A stretch of 64,000 bases of DNA, taken from Skermanella rosea (lineage in GTDB: Bacteria > Pseudomonadota > Alphaproteobacteria > Azospirillales > Azospirillaceae). How positions within the stretch are numbered: position 1 is the stretch's first letter; the number at the start of each line of letters is the position of its first letter. The notes under the pieces were generated by a model. That model did not search any database. It had not been told where the DNA came from and saw nothing but the letters and a program-made list of their open reading frames with translations. The translations under genes were made by a program, and so were the position numbers. The DNA is taken from contig NZ_CP086111.1 in NCBI RefSeq assembly GCF_016806835.2, forward strand, positions 5,449,471 to 5,513,470, read 5' to 3'. This document shows positions 7,207-15,535 of this stretch, piece after piece.

Positions 7207-9426
7207 ATGAACAGCCCGACCTCCATTCCGGATCGCGAGCCACTCGCCGGGCTGATCGAGCGGGTTACCTACCACAACCCCGACAACGGCTACTGCGTGC
7301 TTCGGGTCAAGGTTCGGGGGCATCGCGACCTCGTGACCGTCCTCGGCCATGCCGCCTCGATCTCGGCCGGCGAGTTCGTCCAGGCATCGGGCAAGTGGGA
7401 GGTCCATCGCGAGCATGGGCAGCAGTTCCGGGCGGCATTCCTGAAGTCAGCACCTCCATCATCGCTGGAAGGTATGGAGAAGTATCTGGGCTCGGGGCTG
7501 ATCAAGGGCATTGGCCCTGTCTATGCGAAGAAGCTGGTCAGGGCCTTCGGCGAGGCTGTGTTCGACGTCATCGAGCAGCAGGGCGAGCGGCTTATCGAGG
7601 TCGCCGGCATCGGTCCCAAGCGGGCATCCAAAATTCGGCTGGCCTGGAGCGACCAGAAAGCCATCCGCGAGATCATGGTGTTCCTCCAGAGCCACGGCGT
7701 GGGCACGTCGCGGGCGGTTCGGATTTACAAGACCTATGGGGCCGACGCGATCCCGCTGGTGACCGAGAACCCGTACCGGCTGGCCCGCGACATCCGCGGC
7801 ATCGGTTTCAAGACCGCCGACATGATCGCGGAGAAGCTCGGCATCCCGAAGACGGCGATGATCCGGGCTAGGGCCGGCATCTCCTATGCCCTGCTGAACG
7901 CAGTCGATGACGGTCACTGTGGACTGCCCCGCGACGAGTTGCTGAAGCTTGCCGAGGAACTGCTGGAAATCCCGACAGAAACCCTGGAGGACGCGATCAC
8001 CCTGGAACTCGGCGACGGCATGGTGGTCGCCGACTCCATCGGGGAACGCCAGTGCGTCTTCATGAGGAAGCTGTGGGATGCTGAGCGGACCATCGCGGAG
8101 CGGCTCCGGGTACTGCGGGACGGTCAGCCGCCTTGGCCGACCATTGATGCCGACAAGGCCATCGAGTGGGTGCAGACGAAGCTCGGCGTTACGCTGGCGG
8201 AAAGCCAGCAGGCGGCGGTCCGGATGGCACTGGCGTCCAAGGTCGTGGTCATCACGGGCGGACCCGGCGTAGGCAAAACGACGCTGGTCAACGCCATCCT
8301 GAAGATCCTGGCCGCCAAGAGGGTCGAGGTCCTGCTGGCCGCCCCTACCGGCCGAGCCGCCAAGCGGATGACCGAGGCGACCGGCATGGAAGCCAAGACC
8401 ATCCACCGCCTTCTGGAGTTCGATCCCGCCGGCGGTGGCTTCAGGCGGACGGAGGAGAACCCGCTGGACTGCAACCTGCTGGTCCTGGACGAGACCAGCA
8501 TGGTCGATGTGCCGATCATGGCGGCAACCCTGAAAGCGGTCCGGAGCGGCTCCGCGGTGATCCTGGTCGGTGACGTGGATCAGCTTCCCTCGGTCGGTCC
8601 AGGACAGGTGCTGGCCGACATCATCGGCTCCGGCATGGTACCCGTGGTGCGGCTGACCGAGGTATTCCGGCAAGCCGCCGAAAGCCAGATCATTACCAAT
8701 GCCCACCGGATCAACGCCGGCCGCCTGCCCGATCTCAAGCCACCAGCGGACGGGCAGAACTCGGACTTCTACTTCATCGACGCCGCCGACTCCGAGGATG
8801 CGGCTCGCAAGGTGGTCGAGGTGGTGCAGAACCGGATCCCACGGCGGTTCGGATTCGACGCCATTAGGGATATTCAAGTGCTGGCTCCGATGAACCGGGG
8901 CGGGCTGGGAGCCAGAACCTTGAACGTCGCCCTCCAGGCGGCTCTAAACCCCGCCATCGGCCAGCCCCAGGTGGAGCGGTTCGGATGGACCTACAGACCG
9001 GGCGACAAGGTGATGCAGACCACCAACGACTACGACAAGGAGGTCTTCAACGGCGACTTGGGCTTCGTCACGACCATCGACGCGGATGCCCAGGAGGTGA
9101 CGATCACCTTCGACGGCCGGGAGGTGGTGTACCAGTTCGGTGAGCTTGACGAGGTTTCCCTAGCCTTCTCGACGACCATCCATAAATCGCAAGGTTCAGA
9201 GTACCCGGCTGTCGTAATCCCCGTGGGCATGACCCATTACATGATGCTGCGGCGGAACCTGATCTATACCGGCGTTACCCGTGGCAAAAAGCTGGTCGTG
9301 CTGATCGGTCAGCGGAAAGCCGTTGGGATCGCCGTCCGGTCAGCAGAGGGTGGGCGGAGGTGGTCAAAGCTACGGGAATTGCTGGAGCAGACTGTACTCG
9401 GGAATCGAGTGGAAAACCTGACGTGA
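7207..9426 (+). CDS. recD2: RecD2-type superfamily 1B DNA helicase
   Basis: The protein has 739 residues. It starts with an OB-like domain (LAGLIERVTYHNPDNGYCVL), has helix-hairpin-helix repeats at about 95-210 (GIGPVYAKKLV, VAGIGPKRASKI, GIGFKTADMIAEKLG), then the ATPase core. Walker A GGPGVGKTT is at residues 351-359, motif II LDETSMVD at about 425-432, GDVDQLPSVGPG at about 457-468, and the C-terminal motif FSTTIHKSQGSEYPAVV at about 655. This is the RecD2/TraA-like family, which acts outside RecBCD in 5'-3' unwinding during repair. It is full length for the family. It lies between the SEC-C gene and a relic resembling part of that gene. Confidence 0.92.
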   Translation: MNSPTSIPDREPLAGLIERVTYHNPDNGYCVLRVKVRGHRDLVTVLGHAASISAGEFVQASGKWEVHREHGQQFRAAFLKSAPPSSLEGMEKYLGSGLIKGIGPVYAKKLVRAFGEAVFDVIEQQGERLIEVAGIGPKRASKIRLAWSDQKAIREIMVFLQSHGVGTSRAVRIYKTYGADAIPLVTENPYRLARDIRGIGFKTADMIAEKLGIPKTAMIRARAGISYALLNAVDDGHCGLPRDELLKLAEELLEIPTETLEDAITLELGDGMVVADSIGERQCVFMRKLWDAERTIAERLRVLRDGQPPWPTIDADKAIEWVQTKLGVTLAESQQAAVRMALASKVVVITGGPGVGKTTLVNAILKILAAKRVEVLLAAPTGRAAKRMTEATGMEAKTIHRLLEFDPAGGGFRRTEENPLDCNLLVLDETSMVDVPIMAATLKAVRSGSAVILVGDVDQLPSVGPGQVLADIIGSGMVPVVRLTEVFRQAAESQIITNAHRINAGRLPDLKPPADGQNSDFYFIDAADSEDAARKVVEVVQNRIPRRFGFDAIRDIQVLAPMNRGGLGARTLNVALQAALNPAIGQPQVERFGWTYRPGDKVMQTTNDYDKEVFNGDLGFVTTIDADAQEVTITFDGREVVYQFGELDEVSLAFSTTIHKSQGSEYPAVVIPVGMTHYMMLRRNLIYTGVTRGKKLVVLIGQRKAVGIAVRSAEGGRRWSKLRELLEQTVLGNRVENLT

Positions 9427-9439
9427 TCCCTGCTGATCA

Positions 9440-9600
9440 ATGGAGTATCTCACTCGTCCACCGGCGGGGTCTGCCTGAACCTGAGCGACCTTCCGGGCCG
9501 GGACATCTGGCCCCTGATGGTCGCGGACATGCCGCTCCGCCGGGCCTAGACGAGATGACTAAACAATTCGAGGCTGCTGCCGGGAGAGGTCACCCATTAC
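9440..9600 (+). pseudogene. Degenerate relic resembling part of the SEC-C/HEAT gene
   Basis: The sequence matches bases of about 4845-5010 of the 798-residue HEAT/SEC-C gene: TCCACCGGCGGG, then CTGAGCGA, CGGGACATCTGGCC, GCGGACATG, CCGGGCCT and GAGGTCAC line up in the same order. Protein fragments in shifting frames echo it (LSDLPGRDIWPLMVADM against LSEIHDRDVWPLIAADM). Frame changes and a TAG show it is not functional. It begins immediately after the recD2 stop. Confidence 0.6.
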
Positions 9601-9615
9601 ATGACACGGATTACT

Positions 9616-9718
9616 AGTACACTGATGCATACAAGAGATGCACCGAGAACAGCAAAAATGCAGTCTACACATGAGCTTGCATATCGCTCTCTGAATCTTT
9701 TGAATGCGTCAGTGCACT
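9616..9718. repeat. Imperfect inverted repeat at the end of the HNH gene
   Basis: AGTACACTGATGCAT (9616-9630) pairs with ATGCGTCAGTGCACT (9704-9718) at 13 of 15 positions, enclosing about 73 AT-rich bases. The right arm overlaps the HNH stop codon. It may be a remnant of a mobile-element end or a transcription-stop structure. Confidence 0.4.
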
Positions 9719-10571
9719 AGCAAGCACGCTGAGGGGAAGCGAACACGTCAAAATGGGGCAGATCCGGATCTCTCACCCTAATCCGCTCAGCCAGAACTTG
9801 GATATCCGCTCTCCTGTCAAGCTCGTGCATTCGGGCGTGGCAGTTGGGGCAGAGAGCCACAGCATTCTGGATGATGTCCGGGCCACCACGAGAGAGCCAG
9901 AGAACGTGATGACAATGGAAATAGGGCTCCCCATTCTTGGAAAAAGGTGCCGAATTTCTGCAAAGATCGCAGATGCCCTTCGCAGCCTTCTTCACATAGC
10001 TGGTAACGTATGGATTACGGATGAATTGTTCTGCTGTACTGGAGCGTTTAGAGGGCTTCGCTATTGCGGTGGTTGCCCGCACTTTCAGTGTTTCTTGTGG
10101 AAGGCCACTCAGGGCCTTTTCCCGAAGCTGCTCGATCCGCCTAATCTCTGAAACTTCCGGGACGGGCCGAATACCTCCCTTTTGCAGTCGGAGCGGAAAC
10201 ATCCAAACTGGCCTGAGTTGACCGTCCTCTCCGTATTGTTGCTCTTGGTACGGCTCAGTTGCTAATCCGACCTGTCCAGAGTAGATGTATCGCCCGCTCT
10301 GGAAAACCTCAAACAGGTGAACGGCAACTCCGCTGGTGCCGGACTCGAGCAGCGTGCGGTTCTGGCTTTCGAGCTTCTGCGGTCCTGATTTGCCCATACC
10401 GGTGTAATGTAGCACATCATCGATCCAGCGGTCATCGTAAAGGCTTTTGGTGTGGTCCGAGACGATCACCAAAGCGTTCTTGAGTAAGCTCCGTCTCATC
10501 CCACCCATGTTACCAACTTTGAAATGATGCTGAAGATCAGCATTCGACAGAATGTTACCCGGTTGTATCAT
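9717..10571 (-). CDS. HNH endonuclease with N-terminal SRA-like module (McrA/ScoMcrA-like)
   Basis: The N-terminal 140 residues (SDHTKSLYDDRWIDDVLHYT, GMGKSGPQKLESQNRTLLES, VHLFEVF, EPYQEQQYGEDGQLRPVWMF) are of the SRA-like type found in ScoMcrA-family nucleases, which read modified bases. The C-terminal HNH domain at about 205-262 is intact: CDLC, HCHHVLWLSRGG, D..N, CPNCHARMH. Such proteins cut foreign or modified DNA (type IV restriction), so a defence role is inferred. Its sequence is clearly AT-richer than its neighbours, consistent with acquisition. No methyltransferase is adjacent, as expected for a modification-dependent enzyme. The assignment of the SRA-like part is from family memory. 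Confidence 0.75.
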   Translation of the reverse strand: MIQPGNILSNADLQHHFKVGNMGGMRRSLLKNALVIVSDHTKSLYDDRWIDDVLHYTGMGKSGPQKLESQNRTLLESGTSGVAVHLFEVFQSGRYIYSGQVGLATEPYQEQQYGEDGQLRPVWMFPLRLQKGGIRPVPEVSEIRRIEQLREKALSGLPQETLKVRATTAIAKPSKRSSTAEQFIRNPYVTSYVKKAAKGICDLCRNSAPFSKNGEPYFHCHHVLWLSRGGPDIIQNAVALCPNCHARMHELDRRADIQVLAERIRVRDPDLPHFDVFASPQRAC

Positions 10572-10701
10572 GATGCAATCCAGATTTGAGAATTTCTAAT
10601 CAGCTTCCCGCATATACAACATCTTGTCAAATCCGTTGAGATTTCAAATGTGTAGAGTTGCCACTAGCCGATTTCGACGTTTTTTATAGTTGACGGTATG
10701 T

Positions 10702-10856
10702 CTAGATGCTCACCTCATCGGAGGGATGTTGGGGATCGGCCGGATTGCCGTACATAGCGAGATCCCGAAAATGGTAGGCAGCCTGGATACCGGTGCGTCG
10801 GAGCCGCAGGAGATGATCAGGGCGGGACAGTAGAACCGTACCTCCAGTTCGCTCAT
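10702..10856 (-). pseudogene. Frameshifted small gene of unknown family
   Basis: ATG 10856 has a strong GCGGAGG ribosome-binding site and reads MSELEVRFYCPALIISCGSD. After about 20 codons the protein-like reading switches to another frame (GIQAAYHFRDLAMYGNPAD) ending at TAG 10704-10702. One frameshift joins them into about 51 codons. I do not recognise the product. It is downstream of the thermonuclease relic. Confidence 0.3.
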
Positions 10857-11083
10857 CACCTCCGCTTTACTAATCGCGGTGATGACCGCCATCCCCTCGT
10901 GGACCATCCAGGCATTCAGGCTGTTTTGGCCGATGAAGCACTCCGTGACGATCCGGCCGTACCGGTCCGTATCGTCATGTTCACAGCGGACAGGTCGGCC
11001 AGTCCGATCGTCGGCATCATGAGGATAGCCATCAGCAATAGGATGCAGGCGGCCCGGTAAGGGGCGGCCATTCTGATCATCAT
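10857..11083 (-). pseudogene. Secreted thermonuclease (SNase-like) remnant
   Basis: ATG 11083 opens a clean signal peptide (MMIRMAAPYRAACILLLMAI, ending GLA). The nuclease resemblance then appears in a different frame: DRYGRIVTECFIG, then SLNAWMVHEGMAVI, which match the second half of staphylococcal-nuclease-type domains (DRYGR..A.., LN..MV.EG.A). The central catalytic part is missing, so an internal deletion with frameshift is inferred. Confidence 0.5.
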
Positions 11084-11278
11084 GTCCATTGCCTTGGTGA
11101 CCGATGGGATTGCGGATCATGGTGGCTGAAACTGCTCCAGCAGCATAATACGTTTCAGGTCCTCGGGACGTACCGGGCTCTGCCGCTCCGACCGAGAGCG
11201 GCCGAAGGACCCTATGGGCTGTAGTCTGCTCGTGCCGGGATCACCTGCTCCCTGGATGTCCTGAGCCAGCCGATCCCA
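11084..11278. other. Gap with no recognisable gene
   Basis: This is non-coding-looking sequence between the thermonuclease remnant and the DUF6880 gene. Frames on both strands are short and not protein-like. Divergent transcription of the two genes would have to start here. Confidence 0.35.
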
Positions 11279-12688
11279 ATGCCACGTCGCACCACCAAGA
11301 TCACCCACGCCGCCCTGCTCGAACTCGGACCGGACCGGCTCGCCGATCTGCTGATCTAGCATGCCGCGATGAACAAGAGCCTCGAGAAGAAGCTGAAGCT
11401 CAGCTTGGCCGCCATCCACAGCGGCGACACGCTCATGGCCGTCTTAGCCAAGCGTATCCAGAGCGTCCGCCAGGGCACCAAGTTCATCGAGTGGGACTAG
11501 GCCGCCGACTTCGCCGACGAATTGGACCAGATCCGGACATCCATCATTGACGATCTGGCCCCAAAGGCTCCGCGGTCCGCCGCCGATCTTCTCGCCGACT
11601 TCATTCATGCCAGCGACCGGGTTTACGGGCGAGCGGACGACAGCAGTGGCAGTATCGGCGACGTGTTCCACCTTGCCGTCCAGGACTGGGGACGGGTCTG
11701 GTCGGGCGTTCGCGACCGCCGGCCGGAAGCTCTTGCCGGTGTCGTGCTGCACGAGTTCGAGCATAACAACTACGGTTTGAAAGATGGCATCATCCCTGCC
11801 TTCGTTGATGCTCTGGGTCCGGAGGGCCTCGACGCACTCACTCAGTTGATCCGCGGCAAACTCAGTTCGCCCACCCGAGGCTCAACGACGGACCAGATCG
11901 ATCACGATACGAATCGGCTTATTCGCGGACTGATCCAGATCGCCGATGCCAAAGGCGATCCGGACGCGTTTGTCGCGACGGTCGAGCAGACCGGATTCGC
12001 GGAGCGTCGTGCAATCGAGATTGCGGCACGGATGCTGAAGGCGGGACGCCCCGCTGAAGCATTGCAATGGCTTGATCGATGGGATGGTCGAGGGCTGGGC
12101 GGTGAACAGAGTACGGTCAACATCCGCATCGCCGCTCTGACGGCTCTTGATCGTCAGGATGACGCCCAGGCGGTGCGATGGGACTGGGTGGTGAGAAAGC
12201 TCAGTCTGGAGCACTTCCGCGACTATGTGCGGCATCTCCCTGCTGAAACTGCCCATGCGGCGACGGTGAGGGCGACCGAAACTGCCGTCCAGCACGAGGA
12301 TGTACTCGCCGCTCTTCAATTCCCCGTCGGCGTTGGTGCGACAGCCGTGGCCGGACAGATCATTCTGAAGCGACTGCCCGAGATTGATGGCCGTTGGTAC
12401 CATGATCTTCGTCCAATCGCCAAACAACTCGCCACCGATCAGCCGCTGGCGGCGGTGGTGCTTTACCGGGTGATGGCCGAGGCAGTGCTCAAGGAGGCTC
12501 GCTCAAAGCACTACTCCTACGCGGCAAAAGATGTGCTCTCAGCGGGTCAGATTGCAGAGGCGGTAACCAACTGGAAAGGACATGAGGATCACGCCGCCGT
12601 CGTGGATCGGCTTCGGCAGCAGCATGGGCGGAAGTCTGCGTTCTGGCCGTTGTTGGAGGAAAAGCCTCGACGACAGTCGCGAGCCTGA
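11279..12688 (+). pseudogene. DUF6880-like gene with two in-frame TAG codons
   Basis: From ATG 11279 the frame reads MPRRTTKITHAALLELGPD, then LADLLI, TAG (11357-11359), NKSLEKKLKLSLAAIHSGD and so on to FIEWD, TAG (11498-11500), AADFADELDQIRTSI and onward to TGA at 12688. Without the two TAGs it is a continuous protein of about 469 codons. The N-terminal pattern (LG..RLA.LLIE....N..L.K.L.L.LA) and the DDSSGSIGDVFH segment match what I recall of DUF6880. TAG stands where Glu (GAG) and Lys (AAG) would be expected, i.e. single-base nonsense changes. An internal ATG at 11522 could still yield a 388-residue product. Helical repeats fill the rest. Function is unknown. Confidence 0.6.
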
Positions 12689-12764
12689 TGAAATGTGCCT
12701 ATTAGAGTGTGAGTACGACAATCACAATTTCATTCACCAAATCGGATGGGACATGCCTTTTTAG

Positions 12765-12798
12765 GCCACACCGGCGCCCCGCGGGGCGCCGGTGTGGC
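12765..12798. repeat. Perfect 34-base palindrome between convergent genes
   Basis: GCCACACCGGCGCCCC is followed by GC and then its exact reverse complement. It lies between the ends of the DUF6880 gene and the leftward HNH-like gene. There is no T-run after it on either strand, so it is not a classical intrinsic terminator, though it would form a very stable hairpin. Confidence 0.7.
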
Positions 12799-12859
12799 TA
12801 CCCATTCCTGGACCCGGCCCATTTCCACTATTACGTCTCGGTCACCAGTCTGCTACGGA

Positions 12860-13366
12860 CTATGGCACTGGCCGCCGCCAGATTTGGCGAAGTATGTCTC
12901 GCACGGGTTCACTGGTAGCGGCCTCGCGGTGCCGCTGTCGGTCGGCTAGGATCTTGCCGGCCCTCCATTTGATGAACCAGGGCATGGCCATCCGCTGTAG
13001 CTTTGGATTGCTGGGATCACGGGCGAGTTGCTGACGGGCAGTCCTGTGTAGTTCAGCGACAATTTCCCTTAATTCCCTATCAGCATCGGTTTTCAGCTGC
13101 ATGTGATCCGGCCGCACACATGCCGGATTGCCGCATCTCAGTTTGATCCGCGGATAGGCGACAAAGCGGGACGGCGGCGGGTTACCGTATGCGTATCGGT
13201 AGACTATCGGCCTAACGGCTTTCCGCTGGCCCGCAACCTTGATGACCGGTTGTCCATTTTCGAATCGCCCGATCCAGGTCCAGCAGGCGTCGGGCTCGGT
13301 GCCTCCCGGTGGGGCTTGGATTGCCGCCATGATCCGCTCCAATACTGGCTTGGGCTTCCTGGCCAT
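12860..13366 (-). CDS. Small HNH-like protein, catalytic residues doubtful (168 residues)
   Basis: The layout CWTWIGRF ... YRYAYGNPP ... LRCGNPACVRPDHMQL is that of the small phage/plasmid HNH family (usually CW.W.G... R.aye...G......H.C.nP.CvnPdHL). Where the family has a His before the first C-terminal Cys, this protein reads IKLRC, so the first catalytic His may be lost. The C-terminal third is basic and helical. Start 13366 is chosen because GGAAGG precedes it; an ATG seven codons upstream is an alternative. It could be a homing-type nuclease or a DNA-binding derivative. Confidence 0.55.
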   Translation of the reverse strand: MARKPKPVLERIMAAIQAPPGGTEPDACWTWIGRFENGQPVIKVAGQRKAVRPIVYRYAYGNPPPSRFVAYPRIKLRCGNPACVRPDHMQLKTDADRELREIVAELHRTARQQLARDPSNPKLQRMAMPWFIKWRAGKILADRQRHREAATSEPVRDILRQIWRRPVP

Positions 13367-13402
13367 GGTGCCTTCCTTGTCCTCCACGGCGGGATCAACG
13401 AT

Positions 13403-14259
13403 GGGGCCGCGCAGCGGCCCCTGTATCGGCTGACCAGGGCCACGTCAACGTCCCGACGGCACCCGATCCTGGATTGGGTCAACGACCGGCCTTCACCCCA
13501 GAAATCGGATTGGTGAACGAACAGACAACTACGCAGGGGCCGCGCAGCGGCCCCTGCGTCATGGAGCGAACGAAGAGCAACGACCGGGCCTCCGGCCCAA
13601 ATCGATATGGTTGGCAACCGGATCATCGCGTGAGTCATCGCTCAGCCTGATCTTTCCGGTTTCCCCTTGCGGAGCAATATGGTTCAAGCGAAGCGGACTG
13701 GGCGAGCTTGCTCGCACGGTCCGATGAGCGACGAACCGCGTGGTCGCTCGCTCCCGCGAGCGACGCACGCCTAGTATCGATGGAGTGACGACGGTTGTGA
13801 CCGACCAGATCACGTTCCGGGCGAAGCCCGAGCGTATACACGGCTGAAGGCTGCGGTTTACGGTTGAGCTTCGCACCTGATACACAGGATTAGGGCTGGA
13901 GGGGATTGTGTTACTATGTTTACATAGTAGCACATTTACCCCCCCTAATGTTGTTTGTCAGGAGTGAGGCTTATTCCGCTTGCTTGCCATGTCCACCCGT
14001 TAGCGGCACCCGTGAGGCCATGACATTCCCCAAGCCGCTCCATTGACAATGATCACAGGCCCGCGGTGATCCTTTAATCATCGACCGCAGGTTCTCGCCG
14101 ATATTGACTAAGGGATTTCCGCAGAACATTGAAGAGGTCGGAATCAGGGCATGCTCCTGGATGCCTCAGATTTTTGCCTAGCCAGCACTTCATCATGACC
14201 CTGCCTCTGTCTTCTCTGCCATCACAGTGGCTCTCCTGGCCGCGCGCAGCGCGGCCAGG
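13403..14259. repeat. Hairpin-rich non-coding segment
   Basis: Short perfect hairpins with tiny loops recur: GGGGCCGC/GCA loop at 13403-13421; a 13-base stem with GCA loop at 13531-13559; GGGCC-TCC-GGCCC at 13586-13598; GCGAGC-TT-GCTCGC at 13702-13715; GTCGCTCGC with TCCC loop at 13743-13764; CGGGC-GAA-GCCCG at 13818-13830; and an 11-base stem with GCA loop at 14235-14259. No convincing gene lies between 13.4 and 14.4 kb. Two overlapping minus-strand frames around 13971-14200 are ambiguous. This could be an origin, a recombination region or a dispersed-repeat cluster. Confidence 0.6.
13907..13934. promoter_or_regulatory. AT-rich dyad, possible operator
   Basis: TGTGTTACTATG, spacer TTTA, CATAGTAGCACA form a 12-base dyad with one mismatch. 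It is much more AT-rich than the surrounding hairpins and resembles a repressor or replication-protein binding site. Confidence 0.4.
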
Positions 14260-14421
14260 GCGGAGGCATGTGGTCTCGTGCCCGACATCACCGCTGTGAT
14301 CGTGCTTACCGCCGCTGTCCAGACCGGCCCGCCAACTCAGGTCGAGTTCCAATAGCCTCTACCGATGCGACACTGGCCGCCGGAGTACCACATGGGTTTC
14401 CTTGACCCATTTTGGCACTGT

Positions 14422-14451
14422 GTTCCACTGCATTTTAGGATCATGTGGAAC
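14422..14451. promoter_or_regulatory. Inverted repeat upstream of the recombinase (possible res/operator site)
   Basis: GTTCCAC (14422-14428) and GTGGAAC (14445-14451) are exact inverted copies 16 bases apart, ending 10 bases before the recombinase ATG. Serine recombinases usually bind such sites next to their own gene, so this is a candidate subsite or autoregulatory operator. Confidence 0.45.
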
Positions 14452-14461
14452 TGGGACCCCC

Positions 14462-15022
14462 ATGCTGGTCGGATACGCCCGCACATCAACCATCGATCAG
14501 GCCGCCGGCTTCAACGATCAGGTCGAACAACTCCGCCGGCTAGGTGTCGAGAGGATCTTCCAGGAGCAGGTGTCCGCAGTCGGATCCCGACCGCAGCTTG
14601 AGGCGTGTCTCGACTTCGTCCGTGACGGCGACGTTCTGATTGTCACCCGCTTGGACCGGCTCTGCCGTAGCACTGCCCACTTCTGCGAAGTCTTCGACCG
14701 ACTGGAGCGGAAGAAGGTGGCGATCCGCGTCCTGGATCTCGGGATCGACACGACCAGTCCGACTGGCAGGATGATCGCCGAGATCGTCGTTGCGGTCGCC
14801 GGGTTCGAGCGGAGGCTGCTGCTCGAGCGGCAGAAGATCGGCATCGCCCAGGCGAAGGCTGCGGGCAAGTATCGCGGCCGGGCTCCAACGGCCCAGCGAC
14901 GGTTCAGTGAGGTGATCGACCTCCACCGGGCCGGTGCCCGCCCCGCCGAGATCGCAGCCAAGCTGGCAATCAGCCGGTCGAGTGTGTTCAGGGCTTTGCG
15001 AGAGGCGAGGACGACCGCATGA
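14462..15022 (+). CDS. Serine recombinase (resolvase/invertase family)
   Basis: The 186-residue protein starts MLVGYARTSTIDQAAGFNDQ, with the nucleophile Ser9 in the YARTST motif. The arginine cluster RLDRLCRS lies at about 62-69, the long E-helix region (TGRMIAEIVVAVAGFERRLL) at about 101-120, and a C-terminal helix-turn-helix at about 155-184 (GARPAEIAAKLAISRSSVFR). Length and order match small resolvases/invertases (Tn3 resolvase, Hin/Gin). I use ATG 14462 because the family begins there; the 20 upstream codons are not homologous. It probably resolves multimers or moves DNA locally. Confidence 0.88.
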   Translation: MLVGYARTSTIDQAAGFNDQVEQLRRLGVERIFQEQVSAVGSRPQLEACLDFVRDGDVLIVTRLDRLCRSTAHFCEVFDRLERKKVAIRVLDLGIDTTSPTGRMIAEIVVAVAGFERRLLLERQKIGIAQAKAAGKYRGRAPTAQRRFSEVIDLHRAGARPAEIAAKLAISRSSVFRALREARTTA

Positions 15023-15125
15023 CTAGCTGGCGGTCAGGCCGGCAAGGCTGAGCCAGGATCCGGTGCTCGGCCATCGGACGCCTGTCGCGGACGACGCTTC
15101 GGGTGACCCAACCCAGGAAAATCGA

Positions 15126-15314
15126 TCAGGGCTGCGGATCCACAACGACGGATGGAGGCACGTCGATCTCCGCCCTCGCTCCTGGTGCAGGGACCATAAG
15201 CCAGCCGCCATCCATCACCCGACATCTCGACACGCCGACGACAAGCGTTGGACAATTGGGGCACCTCCAGCAGTAGAGGCCGTTCCATGCCCCTCCTCGG
15301 CTCCACCAATCCTC
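15126..15314 (-). pseudogene. Zinc-ribbon small protein lacking a start (probable remnant)
   Basis: One minus-strand frame, open from 15314 to TGA 15128-15126, reads like a real protein: WWSRGGAWNGLYCWRCPNCP, then LVVGVSRCRV and WLMVPAPGARAEIDVPPS. It carries a CWRCPNC double-cysteine knuckle. No start codon exists in the frame and a TAG closes it at 15317-15315, so the 5' end has been lost or frameshifted. It faces the recombinase gene. Confidence 0.35.
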
Positions 15315-15535
15315 CTAAAGAATTCATTGTTGCGGGTTACAGGCAAGACAGCTCCGTGGGCGGTTCCTGCGAACCTGTCGGCGACTCCTTATTGAAGCTT
15401 CTGCCTTCAGGCTCCCTATAATTTCGAAGCCTGCTGGCAAGCCGGGAGCGGCATCCTCCGCACCGGCGGCATTGCGCCCCTCACCGGTTGCCTGTAAATT
15501 CCATTTTGAAGGCAACTGCCGGAGCGGAGGGGCGC
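15315..15535. other. Gap before the nucleotidyltransferase-fold gene
   Basis: No gene is evident. A sequence CTATAAT at about 15415 could be a -10 element for the downstream gene, but I see no well-spaced -35. Confidence 0.3.

Noticed and set aside
13559-13933. 124-codon frame on the minus strand in the hairpin region
   Set aside because: It runs through several perfect hairpins, lacks any ribosome-binding site and shows no protein-like pattern.
13971-14200. Two overlapping short minus-strand frames (one ending PAVDD, one ending GKQAE)
   Set aside because: Both look faintly protein-like, they contradict each other, and neither has a clear ribosome-binding site; no call is made.
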